Below, piece by piece: positions 35,168 to 44,138 of a stretch of DNA of 64,000 bases. The stretch covers positions 6,634,001-6,698,000 of the forward strand of contig OW818689.1 of NCBI GenBank assembly GCA_942493325.1, written 5' to 3'. The position numbers and the translations under genes were made by a program. How positions within the stretch are numbered: position 1 is the first letter of the stretch; each line of letters opens with the position of its first letter. The DNA is from JAAFHB01 sp942493325 (GTDB lineage: Bacteria; Bacteroidota; Bacteroidia; Bacteroidales; Prolixibacteraceae). Below the pieces are notes generated by a model, which saw only the letters and a program-made list of their open reading frames with translations, did not search any database and was not told where the DNA came from.

Positions 35168-35746
35168 ATGAAAAATTTTTTCGTGCCAAATCCGAAGACA
35201 ACTCTTTACAAAGGTATTCTGACCATTATCTTAGGTAGTGTTTTGCTCTTTGTTCCCGGATTAACACTAAAGGCGGTAATGATAATTATCGGTGTAATGC
35301 TTCTGTTGAGCGGTGTAGTTACCATGATTTTATCCAATACCAAAAAAACCGGCTCAATGGTTGGATTTTTTTCTGCCCAGGGAATGGTGAGTATATTATT
35401 TGGGATCGTGTTTATCGCTTTACCGACAATGATGGTAAAAGTTTTTGTTTTTGTCCTGGGAATAATTTTATTGATAATGGGATTTTTCCAGTTAGCAGGA
35501 GCTGTTGGAACGTTATCGAGGTCAGTTGCATCATGGATTTATTTTCTGATTGCGGTGCTTACCCTGGCTGCCGGAATTTATTTGCTGACAGATGCTCTTG
35601 AAAGTGCAGAGGCTATCCTTAAATTTCTTGGTGTCATATTGATTCTGAATGGCATCTCTAATCTTTTTATGGCATGGAAAATCCGGCACCAGCCCGGTAT
35701 ATATAAAGGGTCGCCTGTTCAGGACGTCACTTATGAAGAGATGTAG
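35168..35746 (+). CDS. HdeD/DUF308 family membrane protein
   Basis: 192 residues from ATG 35168 (MKNFFVPNPKTTLYKGILTI). The frame is open from 35090, but the extra N-terminus overlaps the divergent ABC gene. Six TM segments in three helical hairpins with repeated short motifs (LLFVPGLTLKAVMIIIGVML, ALPTMMVKVFVFVLGIIL, YLLTDALESAEAILKFLG), the DUF308 pattern. HdeD homologues are linked to acid or general stress. Role here not known. Confidence 0.85.
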   Translation: MKNFFVPNPKTTLYKGILTIILGSVLLFVPGLTLKAVMIIIGVMLLLSGVVTMILSNTKKTGSMVGFFSAQGMVSILFGIVFIALPTMMVKVFVFVLGIILLIMGFFQLAGAVGTLSRSVASWIYFLIAVLTLAAGIYLLTDALESAEAILKFLGVILILNGISNLFMAWKIRHQPGIYKGSPVQDVTYEEM

Positions 35747-35756
35747 TGGCTGTTAA

Positions 35757-36269
35757 TCAGAGTTTTTTGTAATAAACTGCTTTATTATCGCCAATGTCGT
35801 AGAAATCTTTATAAACTGCAATCTCCTGGTAATTACACTTTTTGTAGAATTCAATAGTGGGTGCATATTGTTCTTTATTCGATGTCTCGACATAAATTCC
35901 GCGACCAGCATGTGATTTTATATCGGATTCGATTTTTTCAAGCAGCATTTTACCCAGTCCCTTCCCCCTGAAATTATTATCAACAGCCAGCCAATAAAGG
36001 TCATAATTCTTGATGGTACAAGGAATCTCACCGTAACAGCCGTATGCCAGGGTTCTTCCTTCAATTTCGAGGAAGCAAAACTGGTAACCGCATCCCTCGC
36101 CGTTTTTCATCCGGTCTTCAATCAGTTCAATCGCTACTTCTATTTCGTGAGGTTTGAAGAAACCGGTCGATTTTAATATCTGGGTAACGTTCATGATATC
36201 ACTGGGTACCACTGTTTTCCGAAACCCTTTGGTCTTATATTCCAGCTTAATATTGTTTTGCATCGTCAA
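35757..36269 (-). CDS. GNAT-family N-acetyltransferase
   Basis: 170 residues. The acetyl-CoA binding motif A is clear (LAVDNNFRGKGLGKMLLEK), with a C-terminal FYKKCNYQEIAVYKDFYD. It starts inside the 3' end of the ATP-grasp gene (about 20 bp overlap) and is the last gene of the KamA / ATP-grasp / ATP-grasp / GNAT operon. KamA homologues make beta-amino acids, and in archaeal and bacterial ablAB pairs a GNAT acetylates beta-lysine, so it may acetylate a beta-lysine-containing product. That link is inference. ATG 36263 is an alternative start. Confidence 0.85.
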   Translation of the reverse strand: MTMQNNIKLEYKTKGFRKTVVPSDIMNVTQILKSTGFFKPHEIEVAIELIEDRMKNGEGCGYQFCFLEIEGRTLAYGCYGEIPCTIKNYDLYWLAVDNNFRGKGLGKMLLEKIESDIKSHAGRGIYVETSNKEQYAPTIEFYKKCNYQEIAVYKDFYDIGDNKAVYYKKL

Positions 36270-37194
36270 TGATTCGTTTAATGATTTCAGAATTGGTCAA
36301 TCCAGCTTCGTTACATGCAGCTACAAATCCGCTGTCGGGAGCGATGCATGGATTGGCATTAATTTCAATTATCCTTGGTAAATGATCGGAACCTACTCTA
36401 ATATCAACACGGGCATAGCCTCTGAGATCAAATACTTTCCAGCATTTTTTAGCGATCTCCCTTAATTCAGAAACTAAACCGGCATCATCATTTTCAAATT
36501 TGAAACTTCGTGTGGTATTTTGATACTCCAATGAAGACTCGTCCCATTTTGCTTTATACCCCAAAATGCGTGGTTTTGTTTCAAAGTATGCTTCAGAAAA
36601 GCACATTTCTGCAGGAGGCAGCACCAGACAGCCGTCTGAACCCCCGATTACGGATATGTTGAACTCCCTTCCGTGAATGTATTCTTCGGCAAAAAAACCT
36701 TCCGGGATCTCATTGATCTTGTCGCCTCGGGCGATGATGGCATCATCAATTCCAACTGATCCATCTTCGGAAATTGGTTTGATAATGTAGAATTTTTCCG
36801 GAGTCAGATCGGTGATGTACTTAGCCCAGGATGGTGTACTTAAATTATTTGCACGGAGAATCGTTTTGCAGACAATCTTCTCAGTTGTCAGAAAGATTGC
36901 TTCTGCGCCTGAACCCGTAAATCGCACTTTGCATAGTTCGAGCATAGCGGGTGCGACAAAACTTAGCCGACCCGATTCGTTGATTGTTTCGACCAGGTTA
37001 AATACGACAGAAACATTGTTTTTATTGATCCTGTTGACCAAATCATTGGTATTCAGGGCGAATTCCATCCGTTCGCAAAAATAACCCAACTCAGCCAGTG
37101 TAGTTTCAACGAATTCTGCCTGATTCAGAACGTCCAGTTCATCTTCTTTCGAAGAGCTATTGACCGGATTATGCAGAATTATTGCTTGTTTCAT
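36247..37194 (-). CDS. ATP-grasp ligase, D-Ala-D-Ala ligase-like (second of two)
   Basis: 315 residues with the ATP-grasp layout: substrate-binding N-terminus (VVFNLVETINESG), ATP-binding centre (FYIIKPISEDGSVGIDDAII, FFAEEYIHGREFNISVIG) and catalytic C-terminus (GYARVDIRVGSDHLPRIIEI, NANPCIAPDSGF). The Mg-binding Asp/Glu/Asn residues are present. It probably forms an amide bond between amino acids, but not necessarily D-alanine, given its neighbours. It lies 93 bp behind the first ATP-grasp gene and overlaps the GNAT gene. Confidence 0.87.
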   Translation of the reverse strand: MKQAIILHNPVNSSSKEDELDVLNQAEFVETTLAELGYFCERMEFALNTNDLVNRINKNNVSVVFNLVETINESGRLSFVAPAMLELCKVRFTGSGAEAIFLTTEKIVCKTILRANNLSTPSWAKYITDLTPEKFYIIKPISEDGSVGIDDAIIARGDKINEIPEGFFAEEYIHGREFNISVIGGSDGCLVLPPAEMCFSEAYFETKPRILGYKAKWDESSLEYQNTTRSFKFENDDAGLVSELREIAKKCWKVFDLRGYARVDIRVGSDHLPRIIEINANPCIAPDSGFVAACNEAGLTNSEIIKRIIDDAKQY

Positions 37195-37287
37195 ACGTAT
37201 ATAATTTGTTTTTTAAAAGTCGTATGGAATAACCATCCGTCAGTTGGCAGATTCATTCCGTTTTGTGATTTCTAAATCCTGGCTATT

Positions 37288-38280
37288 TTATACAATGTTC
37301 CTTAAGTCGGAGCGTTTCAAAGCCGAATACATGATTTTAGCGATCAGTTGGTTATAGGTAACCCCATTTAACCGCGCCAATATCGGGAGATCGGAGTAGA
37401 CCGGATTAAGACCTGCCAATGGGTTCACCTCGATAAATTTGGGTTTTCCTTCAGCATCTAACCTGAAATCAACACGTCCCGCATCTTTTCCTTTAATTTT
37501 TGTCCAGATATCGACGGCTAAGTCAGCGCATTCGAGTGCAACAGGATCGCACGCAATTTTATAACTCGCGTATTTTTCCCAATCTTTCTTTACGGAATAG
37601 GAATACATGGGGTGGGGGGTATGTTCATTTAAAATGATCTCCATTGTTCCCAGGGATTGTGTATCGCAACCGCTTCCCGTTACTCCAACAGTAAACTCTC
37701 TGCCCGGAAGAAATGATTCAACAAGTACCGGCTGTTGAAAGGTTGTAAGAAGGTAACGGACCGATTCTTCAAGTTGCATTTTTGTATCAACAAGTGAAAA
37801 ACCATCAATTCCTTTGCTTGTTCCCTCAGCTACAGGTTTGACAAAGAGCGGGAATGCAATATTGATTGTGGGTAATTCACTTAAATGGGAAATGACCTGG
37901 AATTGGGCAGTTGGTATCCCATGTTGTTGTAATACCAGTTTTGTCAGCCCTTTATCCAGGGTGAGATTCAGGATATCCGGCTCACTGAAAACATAGGGAA
38001 TACGGTATGCATCGAGAAGGCATGGTACCTGTGCTTCGCGTGCAATGCCAAACATCCCTTCGCAAATGTTGAAAACCAGGTCGCACCGATTTCCCGAATT
38101 CAGAAAATTCACCAGGCTGAAAATATTTCCGATACGGATGACCTCAAATCCCAATGCTGTTATCGCGTGGTCAAGAGCATCGATTGTTTCGGGCGCATCG
38201 AACTCTGCCACCTGCTCGCTGGTATATCCGAGGTTCAGATAATCCTCTTTAAGGTCAAAAGTTAAACCAATTTTTATCAT
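37288..38280 (-). CDS. ATP-grasp ligase, D-Ala-D-Ala ligase-like (first of two)
   Basis: 330 residues. LVFNICEGMFGIAREAQVP, FPLFVKPVAEGTSKGIDG, ESFLPGREFTVGVTG and GRVDFRLDAEGKPKFIEVNP cover the N-terminal, ATP-binding and catalytic parts of the Ddl-type ATP-grasp fold. Divergent from its neighbour, so not a recent tandem duplicate. It starts 15 bp after the KamA gene ends. Two different ligases in one operon suggest stepwise assembly of a small peptide or modified amino acid. Cell-wall Ddl function is possible but less likely in this setting. Confidence 0.87.
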   Translation of the reverse strand: MIKIGLTFDLKEDYLNLGYTSEQVAEFDAPETIDALDHAITALGFEVIRIGNIFSLVNFLNSGNRCDLVFNICEGMFGIAREAQVPCLLDAYRIPYVFSEPDILNLTLDKGLTKLVLQQHGIPTAQFQVISHLSELPTINIAFPLFVKPVAEGTSKGIDGFSLVDTKMQLEESVRYLLTTFQQPVLVESFLPGREFTVGVTGSGCDTQSLGTMEIILNEHTPHPMYSYSVKKDWEKYASYKIACDPVALECADLAVDIWTKIKGKDAGRVDFRLDAEGKPKFIEVNPLAGLNPVYSDLPILARLNGVTYNQLIAKIMYSALKRSDLRNIV

Positions 38281-38295
38281 GTCAGTAATGGGAAT

Positions 38296-39558
38296 TTAAC
38301 TCTTTTCGGGATAAACATACTCTTTTCCCAGGTAGTTAATCAGGGTGATTCCATCTTTATCAATGCTTTTTATAGATTCAGGCAGAAGCGGGATTTTACC
38401 GCCACCACCGGGTGCATCAATCACAAAATGGGGTACTGCATAGCCTGATGTGAATCCACGAAGCCCCTTTATAATCTCGAGCCCCTTTTTTAACTCAGTG
38501 CGAAAATGTGCTGACCCCGGAATAGGGTCACACTGGTAGATATAATAAGGACGCACACGAACTTTGAGCAGTTCATGATTAAGTGTTTTAAAAGTTTCGA
38601 CATTATCATTCACTCCTTTTAAGAGGACACACTGGCTACCTAAAGGTATTCCTCCATCCGCCAGGCGGTTGCAGGCCTCCCTGGTTTCGATGCTTAATTC
38701 GTCGGGATGCGAGAAATGAAGACTCATCATCACGGGATGATATTTTTTAATCATCTTAATCAGATTCTTCGTAATTCTCATCGGCAACACCACGGGTATT
38801 TTTGTGCCGATCCTGATTATTTCGACATGTGGAATTGCCCTCAGTCGCGACAAAAGATACTCCAGTCTGGAATCTGACAAGGTCAACGGATCGCCGCCTG
38901 AAATAAGGACATCCCTGATTTTTTCATTGCCCGCGATGTATTCAATGGCGCGGTCCCAGCTTTTGACTGAAACATGACTCTTATTCTTTTTGGCAACCAT
39001 ATGGCTGCGTGTACAATAGCGGCAATAGGCCGCACAAAATCCTGTCACGGTAAACAATACACGATCGGGGTACCGGTGAACGATATGAGGTACGGGTGTA
39101 TCGTTTGCTTCGTCGAGCGGATCATGTTTTTCACCTTCTCCCCTTATCAATTCTTCTTTTGCAGGAATCATGGTTCTGAACAGCGGGTGATCAGGAGCAA
39201 AACGGCTTAACAGTGAGGCAAAATAGGGAGTAATCCGAAACGGTAAATGATTTTCGGGCAATGAACTGATCACATTTTCATACGATTCTCCGAAAATTTC
39301 TTTAAGCCTTTCAGCCGTATGGATGCTGTTATTTACCTGCCAGGTCCAACTGTTCCAATCGTTAACCGAGGATTTCGGATAATTTTTCATGATAAACTGA
39401 CGAACTGATTCATCACATGGAAAATCTGCCCCTGGGTTAAGGCCCTTCTTAAAAATGGAAAAAATACTCCCCGATACGATCGGAACCGGTGAGTCTGGTG
39501 CCGAAGTTTCTTCCGAAACCATTGGCGTTGTCGATGTCGTTCCTGATTTCATGGACAA
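38296..39558 (-). CDS. KamA-family radical SAM protein (lysine 2,3-aminomutase-like)
   Basis: 420 residues. The radical SAM cluster motif CxxxCxxC is in TGFCAAYCRYCTRSHMV. Further family motifs are ISGGDPLTLSD, RIGTKIPVVLPMRI, SLHFSHPDELS, and PYYIYQCDPIPGSAHFRT with the downstream PLP-domain residues. By family it moves the amino group of L-lysine (or glutamate or another amino acid) from C2 to C3 using SAM, a 4Fe-4S cluster and PLP. It leads a four-gene operon with two ATP-grasp ligases and a GNAT. An N-terminal Ser/Thr/Pro-rich stretch is extra, and a later start is possible. Confidence 0.92.
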   Translation of the reverse strand: MSMKSGTTSTTPMVSEETSAPDSPVPIVSGSIFSIFKKGLNPGADFPCDESVRQFIMKNYPKSSVNDWNSWTWQVNNSIHTAERLKEIFGESYENVISSLPENHLPFRITPYFASLLSRFAPDHPLFRTMIPAKEELIRGEGEKHDPLDEANDTPVPHIVHRYPDRVLFTVTGFCAAYCRYCTRSHMVAKKNKSHVSVKSWDRAIEYIAGNEKIRDVLISGGDPLTLSDSRLEYLLSRLRAIPHVEIIRIGTKIPVVLPMRITKNLIKMIKKYHPVMMSLHFSHPDELSIETREACNRLADGGIPLGSQCVLLKGVNDNVETFKTLNHELLKVRVRPYYIYQCDPIPGSAHFRTELKKGLEIIKGLRGFTSGYAVPHFVIDAPGGGGKIPLLPESIKSIDKDGITLINYLGKEYVYPEKS

Positions 39559-40001
39559 TAGGTTATCTTCTATGCTTTACGTTAAGAATATAGGTTGCAT
39601 TTCTCAGAATATCAATATATTACATATTAAATACAAATATAAAAACTTTGCAAATGTATATCAAATTTAATTACATTTTCAGGTTATTTATCACCCGGAA
39701 TACTGTTTAAAAAAAAAATAATTCCCGGCTGGGATTATGATTGATTGAAAATCGGAAGTTGGAATCGAAGATGTTAAGCAATTAGCAGATATTCAGCTAT
39801 ATATAATGGAATAAAGATAGGTTTCTATCTTCCGGATTGTTCATATTGCGGTTAATAAATTTTTTTATCAGGTGCAATTTTTTTTAAATTATTTTCATGG
39901 GGCGTCTATAAAGGCTTTTTTGGTTTTTTTAGATTTCAAAAATTAATAGTGTTGAAGGATTAATTGTATTTTAGCCGCCAGAATTTAATGATAATCAAGA
40001 T
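39559..40001. other. AT-rich divergent promoter region
   Basis: 443 bp between the divergent KamA operon and the branched-chain aminotransferase gene. Very AT-rich; a TATTTTAG element near 39967 is a weak -7 candidate for the + strand gene. No gene was recognised. Confidence 0.45.
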
Positions 40002-41015
40002 ATGGAAAAAGTTGACTGGAAAAACCTGGGATTTGGGTATAGTAAAGCAGATTTTAACATTCGTTGCTGGTATCGCGATGGACAATGGGGTGAATTGGAG
40101 GTGTCTGATTCTGAAAATGTCACGCTGCATATTGCCGCAACCACATTTCATTATGGGCAGGAGGCTTTTGAAGGATTGAAAGCATTCAGGGGTAAAGACG
40201 GAAAGATCCGCGTTTTCAGGATGGATGAGAATGCAAAACGCATGCAGCGTTCATCACAGGGGATACTGATGGCAGAAGTTTCAACCGCTTTATTCACAGA
40301 AGCTGTCCGAAAAGTGGTAAAGTTAAATGAAGCCTTTGTTCCTCCTTATGACTCGGGTGCTTCTTTATATATCAGACCTTTACTTATTGGAACAGGACCT
40401 CAGATCGGTGTAAAACCCGCCGATGAATATCTGTTCATGGTATTGGTTATGCCGGTTGGACCTTATTTTAAGGAAGGATTTAAACCAACTGACCTGGTAA
40501 TTTACCGCGAATACGATCGTGCAGCACCTCTGGGCACCGGAAAAATAAAGGTGGGTGGCAATTATGCCGCAAGCCTTGTTGCTGGTCAGCGAGCGCATCA
40601 GGAAGGGTTTTCTTCGGTATTATATCTTGATGCGCGGGAAAAGAAATATATTGACGAATGTGGCCCGGCGAATTTTTTCGCGATTAAAGGTAATTCTTAC
40701 ATTACGCCTAAGTCTTCCTCCATTTTGCCATCGATAACCAATATGAGTTTACGGCAATTGGCGAAGGACATGGGCATGAATGTTGAGGAACGTCAGATTG
40801 CGGTAGAAGAGCTGGCTGAATTCGATGAAGTTGGCGCCTGTGGTACAGCAGCAGTAATCTCCCCGATAAAAAGGATTTATGACGCAGACAAGGATATTGA
40901 ATACAAGTATGGAACTGAACCAGGAAAGGTAAGTCTTCAGCTTTATGAGAAATTAAGAGGAATACAATACGGCACTGAGCCCGATCTGTATAACTGGACC
41001 GAAATTATAGAGTAA
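40002..41015 (+). CDS. ilvE: Branched-chain amino acid aminotransferase
   Basis: 337 residues of the class IV PLP aminotransferase fold, closer to the longer type (FHYGQEAFEGLKAFRGKDG, YIRPLLIGTGPQIGV, CGTAAVISPI). The PLP lysine is in IKVGGNYAASL. It transfers the amino group between glutamate and Val, Leu or Ile at the last step of their synthesis or first step of breakdown. No Shine-Dalgarno. Monocistronic, followed by a repeat cluster that may serve as 3' end. Confidence 0.94.
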   Translation: MEKVDWKNLGFGYSKADFNIRCWYRDGQWGELEVSDSENVTLHIAATTFHYGQEAFEGLKAFRGKDGKIRVFRMDENAKRMQRSSQGILMAEVSTALFTEAVRKVVKLNEAFVPPYDSGASLYIRPLLIGTGPQIGVKPADEYLFMVLVMPVGPYFKEGFKPTDLVIYREYDRAAPLGTGKIKVGGNYAASLVAGQRAHQEGFSSVLYLDAREKKYIDECGPANFFAIKGNSYITPKSSSILPSITNMSLRQLAKDMGMNVEERQIAVEELAEFDEVGACGTAAVISPIKRIYDADKDIEYKYGTEPGKVSLQLYEKLRGIQYGTEPDLYNWTEIIE

Positions 41016-41022
41016 TTCCGAA

Positions 41023-41202
41023 GTGACCGGGTGACTGCAATTAGAAATTGAGCAAAGTCAACACGCGTTTGATCCGTTATTTATGAAGTCACCCGGTCAC
41101 TCAACGTCTGAGGGAGTTTGATCCATTCCTTGAAAAGTCACCCGGTCACTCAACGTATGAGGGCGTTTGATCCGTTCCTTAAAAAGTCACCCGGTCACTC
41201 AA
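41023..41202. repeat. 49-bp tandem repeat with opposing inverted copy
   Basis: GTCACCCGGTCACTCAA recurs exactly 49 bp apart at 41088, 41137 and 41186, with conserved sequence between copies (gtttgatcc(a/g)ttcctt) and a degenerate copy near 41057. The reverse complement of its core, GTGACCGGGTGAC, lies at 41023-41035 right after the aminotransferase stop and can pair with any copy, forming alternative hairpins. Confidence 0.85.
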
Positions 41203-41204
41203 TC

Positions 41205-42554
41205 CTATTTGGAGCAGTTACCCGCTTTTATTTGAGCCCAGGTTGGGTTGAAATCATTAAGACCTATATAGGGTATACCGCTGAATACGTCGGGTTTCAA
41301 TGCACAGAAACTCGAAAGTTTGGAATTGTAGTAAATATCTATATCCCCTGAAATTGTTTTTAGCGGTGCAAGACCTTCAAGAGATGTCAGATTGGAATTA
41401 TTTAATATCTGAAGTTTACCTTTTACAAGTTTCAGCGCAGTTACACCATTCAGATTTACCAGGTTCAGGTTATCATCCAGGATAAAATCACCGTTGATAA
41501 CTTCGAGTTTGGATAAACCGGTTAATGAGGTCAATCCGCTACATTCAACTATCCGGAGGTCTTTTTTTATCCCTTTCAATACGGTTGTTCCGGCAAATGA
41601 AGTAAATGCCGGAAGTTTACTGAGTTCAGCAGTCCCTCCAATAGTGTCGATCTTTGTAAGTCCCTTAAGGTTAGTGAAATTGGCACAGTTTACTATTCTC
41701 AGGTCCTTCTTGATGTGCGGTAAATTATTAAGACCTTCCAGGTTAATAAGATTATTACATCCCGAAATGGTAATGGACGAAATGGTGTCATTAAGTGCGC
41801 CCAGGGCTTCAATTCCTGTAAGCGATGGTAAACCCGAGAGCGACAGGTAACCGTCAATACTTTTGAGTTTATCCAACCCGTTAAGGTTAATCTGCTGCGC
41901 ATTATTAAAGAGAATAACATTCGAGGTGACTTTCGAAAGATTCGATAAACCATTCAGGGATATAAGCACGGGATTTTCCCTGACGGTAATTGTGTTTGAG
42001 ACGGTACCTAGACTGTCTAAACCTGCCAGTGACTGAAGTGATGCGTTATTGACTATGCCCAGATTCGCTACGGTCTTTATTAATCCTATCCCGTTAAGAT
42101 TTTGGATATTTGGATTATTTTCGATGACCAAACTACCCGTCAGCGTATCAAGTTTTGTCAAACCCGCCAGCGAAGTAAGTCCCGCGCATGAAGAAATTTG
42201 AAGATCTCCTGTAATTTTGGTCACCTTTGACAGGAATGAGAGATCCGTGTTTCGGATTTTGTAAAATCTGACCGACCCGTTAACAGATTTCAGATTTACC
42301 AGGTACTTGTTAAAATCGATATCATCGTTTGTATACAACGAGATGGAACCAGTTATTTTGGTGTAATTTTTTTTCAGAAAATAGGCAAGCAAAGTATCTG
42401 ATGCCGAATAAACTGTAATCGAACCGACATACTCCCCGGGAGCGGGAGGAACAACTGGTGTAGTATCGGTATCTGTATCAGATTTCTTACACGAATTGAA
42501 AAATATCCCTGAAAGGAGCAAGGACACAATTAAAAACAGACTTATTTTTCTCAT
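41205..42554 (-). CDS. Leucine-rich-repeat-like surface lipoprotein
   Basis: 449 residues from ATG 42554 (MRKISLFLIVSLLLSG). The in-frame ATG 42584 adds a charged leader. The lipobox is in SGIFFNSC, followed by a Thr/Asp/Pro linker (SDTDTDTTPVVPPAP). The body is built of about 14 repeats of roughly 23 residues with the pattern LxxLxGLxxLxxIxGxLxIxxN (SLAGLTKLDTLTGSLVIENN), like receptor-L-domain or LRR solenoids. It ends without a sorting domain. Probably anchored in the outer membrane, with a ligand-binding or adhesion role. Specific ligand unknown. Confidence 0.82.
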   Translation of the reverse strand: MRKISLFLIVSLLLSGIFFNSCKKSDTDTDTTPVVPPAPGEYVGSITVYSASDTLLAYFLKKNYTKITGSISLYTNDDIDFNKYLVNLKSVNGSVRFYKIRNTDLSFLSKVTKITGDLQISSCAGLTSLAGLTKLDTLTGSLVIENNPNIQNLNGIGLIKTVANLGIVNNASLQSLAGLDSLGTVSNTITVRENPVLISLNGLSNLSKVTSNVILFNNAQQINLNGLDKLKSIDGYLSLSGLPSLTGIEALGALNDTISSITISGCNNLINLEGLNNLPHIKKDLRIVNCANFTNLKGLTKIDTIGGTAELSKLPAFTSFAGTTVLKGIKKDLRIVECSGLTSLTGLSKLEVINGDFILDDNLNLVNLNGVTALKLVKGKLQILNNSNLTSLEGLAPLKTISGDIDIYYNSKLSSFCALKPDVFSGIPYIGLNDFNPTWAQIKAGNCSK

Positions 42555-42715
42555 CAATAATTTGTATTTTTTTGATTTTACCAATTCGTAAAGTGAATTA
42601 AATTTTTTATAAAGTATAACTACCTTGATAATTTACGGCGCAAAGGAAATAATTTTATACCACTATAAGACGATAAAACTGTAAAAACAGTTGTGTCAGG
42701 GTATTTTCATAATTA

Positions 42716-43705
42716 TTACGACAGTTCCAGCATGCGGAGTATCGGGATTTTTGCCTTTTCAAGAATATCCGGAGCAAGAATAATCTCGGGTTGTTCGTAT
42801 TTCAGGGCAAGGTATAATTTTTGCATCGTATTCAGTTTCATAAAACTACAGTCATTGCATCCACAGGTCGAATCGATAGAGGGAGCCGGAATAAATGTCT
42901 TCCCGGGGCAGGCTTTTTGCATCTGGTGAATTATGCCGCTTTCGGTAGCCACAATAAATTTGGTTGCCTTACTGTCTGATACATAATTCAGCAACGCAGT
43001 GGTCGAACCAATAAAATCGGCCACCATGAGCACTGGCTGCTCACATTCGGGATGAGCAATAAAAACTGCCTGAGGTTGTTGTTCAATCAGTGCCAGAATT
43101 TTCTCAAGCGAATATTTTTCATGAACCATACAGGCACCATCCCATAATACCATCTGGCGACCAGTGACAGAATTGATATAATTCCCCAGATTCTTGTCAG
43201 GGGCAAAGATCAAAGGTTGATCTTTGGGAAACGATTCGACAATCTTCATGGCATTTGAAGAAGTGACGATAACATCCGAAAGAGCTTTGATTTCGGCAGA
43301 GCAATTAATATAGGAAATTATCTTGTGACCGGGATGTTGTTTTTTAAAGGCTTTAAATGCTTCGGGTGGCGCAGATTCCGCAAGTGAACAACCGGCGTTA
43401 AGATCCGGAACTATTACCTTTTTTGAAGGGTTGAGAATTTTGGCGGTTTCGCCCATGAAGTGAACACCAACAAAAAGGATGATGTCGGCATCTGTTTTAC
43501 GGGCCTGCTGTGCCAGTGAGAGTGAATCGCCGAGAAAGTCGGAAATATCCTGCAGATCGGCTGAAATATAGTAATGTCCCAATATTACGGCATTTTTTTC
43601 CTTCTTCAATAAACCTATCTCCCTGATAAGATCTAAATTATCAGGGATTTTTTCATTGATGAAGCCGTAACTTGAAATCAATTGGTCGTATTTGTCTTTT
43701 AACAT
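42716..43705 (-). CDS. nadA: Quinolinate synthase NadA
   Basis: 329 residues from ATG 43705 (MLKDKYDQLI). An in-frame ATG at 43747 would place a -7 promoter box inside the gene, so the later start is preferred. The three 4Fe-4S cysteines are visible in DLNAGCSLAES, WDGACMVHEKY and TCGCNDCSFMKLNT. It condenses iminoaspartate with dihydroxyacetone phosphate to quinolinate in NAD synthesis. nadB and nadC are not in the window. Confidence 0.96.
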   Translation of the reverse strand: MLKDKYDQLISSYGFINEKIPDNLDLIREIGLLKKEKNAVILGHYYISADLQDISDFLGDSLSLAQQARKTDADIILFVGVHFMGETAKILNPSKKVIVPDLNAGCSLAESAPPEAFKAFKKQHPGHKIISYINCSAEIKALSDVIVTSSNAMKIVESFPKDQPLIFAPDKNLGNYINSVTGRQMVLWDGACMVHEKYSLEKILALIEQQPQAVFIAHPECEQPVLMVADFIGSTTALLNYVSDSKATKFIVATESGIIHQMQKACPGKTFIPAPSIDSTCGCNDCSFMKLNTMQKLYLALKYEQPEIILAPDILEKAKIPILRMLELS

Positions 43706-44138
43706 TGAATTATAGTTATAGCAATCGCCACAAAAATACGAATTCAATCCAAAACATCGTCATGAAATGGTATGTTTTGATAACCTTCACATTTTCAGCC
43801 ATATACATCAATATAAGGTTAATCATCAGAAACACAGAAAGTTAATGTAATTTTTCAAAGGTTTGTTAATTAGTCAAAAAAATTGTTAATAAAAATGGCA
43901 TTTAAGTTAATAACTAGCGGTTGAATACTGTCAGAGGTCAGTTACTGAATGGTTTTCAATGTATAATTTTGGCCGTTAAATTTAATATTTATGTAACATG
44001 AAAATTGGAACAGCACCAATTCCTTATTCTATTTTTGCCACTTATTAAAAAAGGTTTAAATATTGTTAAAATGCCTAAGATATGAATTTTTAATCCTTTA
44101 CTTTTTTATTTGACACATAACTTAAAACGATTTATTTG
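43706..44138. other. AT-rich divergent intergenic region
   Basis: 433 bp between nadA and the TonB-dependent receptor. It holds the nadA -7 box at 43731-43738. Otherwise AT-rich; no gene or clear + strand promoter was recognised. Confidence 0.45.
43731..43738 (-). promoter_or_regulatory. -7 promoter element of nadA (TATTTTTG)
   Basis: A perfect TANNTTTG on the minus strand, about 26 bp before ATG 43705. It decides between the two possible nadA starts. Confidence 0.6.

Noticed and set aside
36247..38280. Cell-wall D-alanine-D-alanine ligase (ddl)
   Set aside because: Two diverged ATP-grasp genes sit in an operon with KamA and GNAT genes, so the ddl symbol is not justified by sequence alone.
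41057..41202. Possible CRISPR array
   Set aside because: Only about three units, and the sequence between the cores is itself conserved, so there are no unique spacers. No cas genes are present.
44136..44138. TTG start for the TonB-dependent receptor
   Set aside because: ATG at 44139 immediately follows and gives a normal signal peptide.
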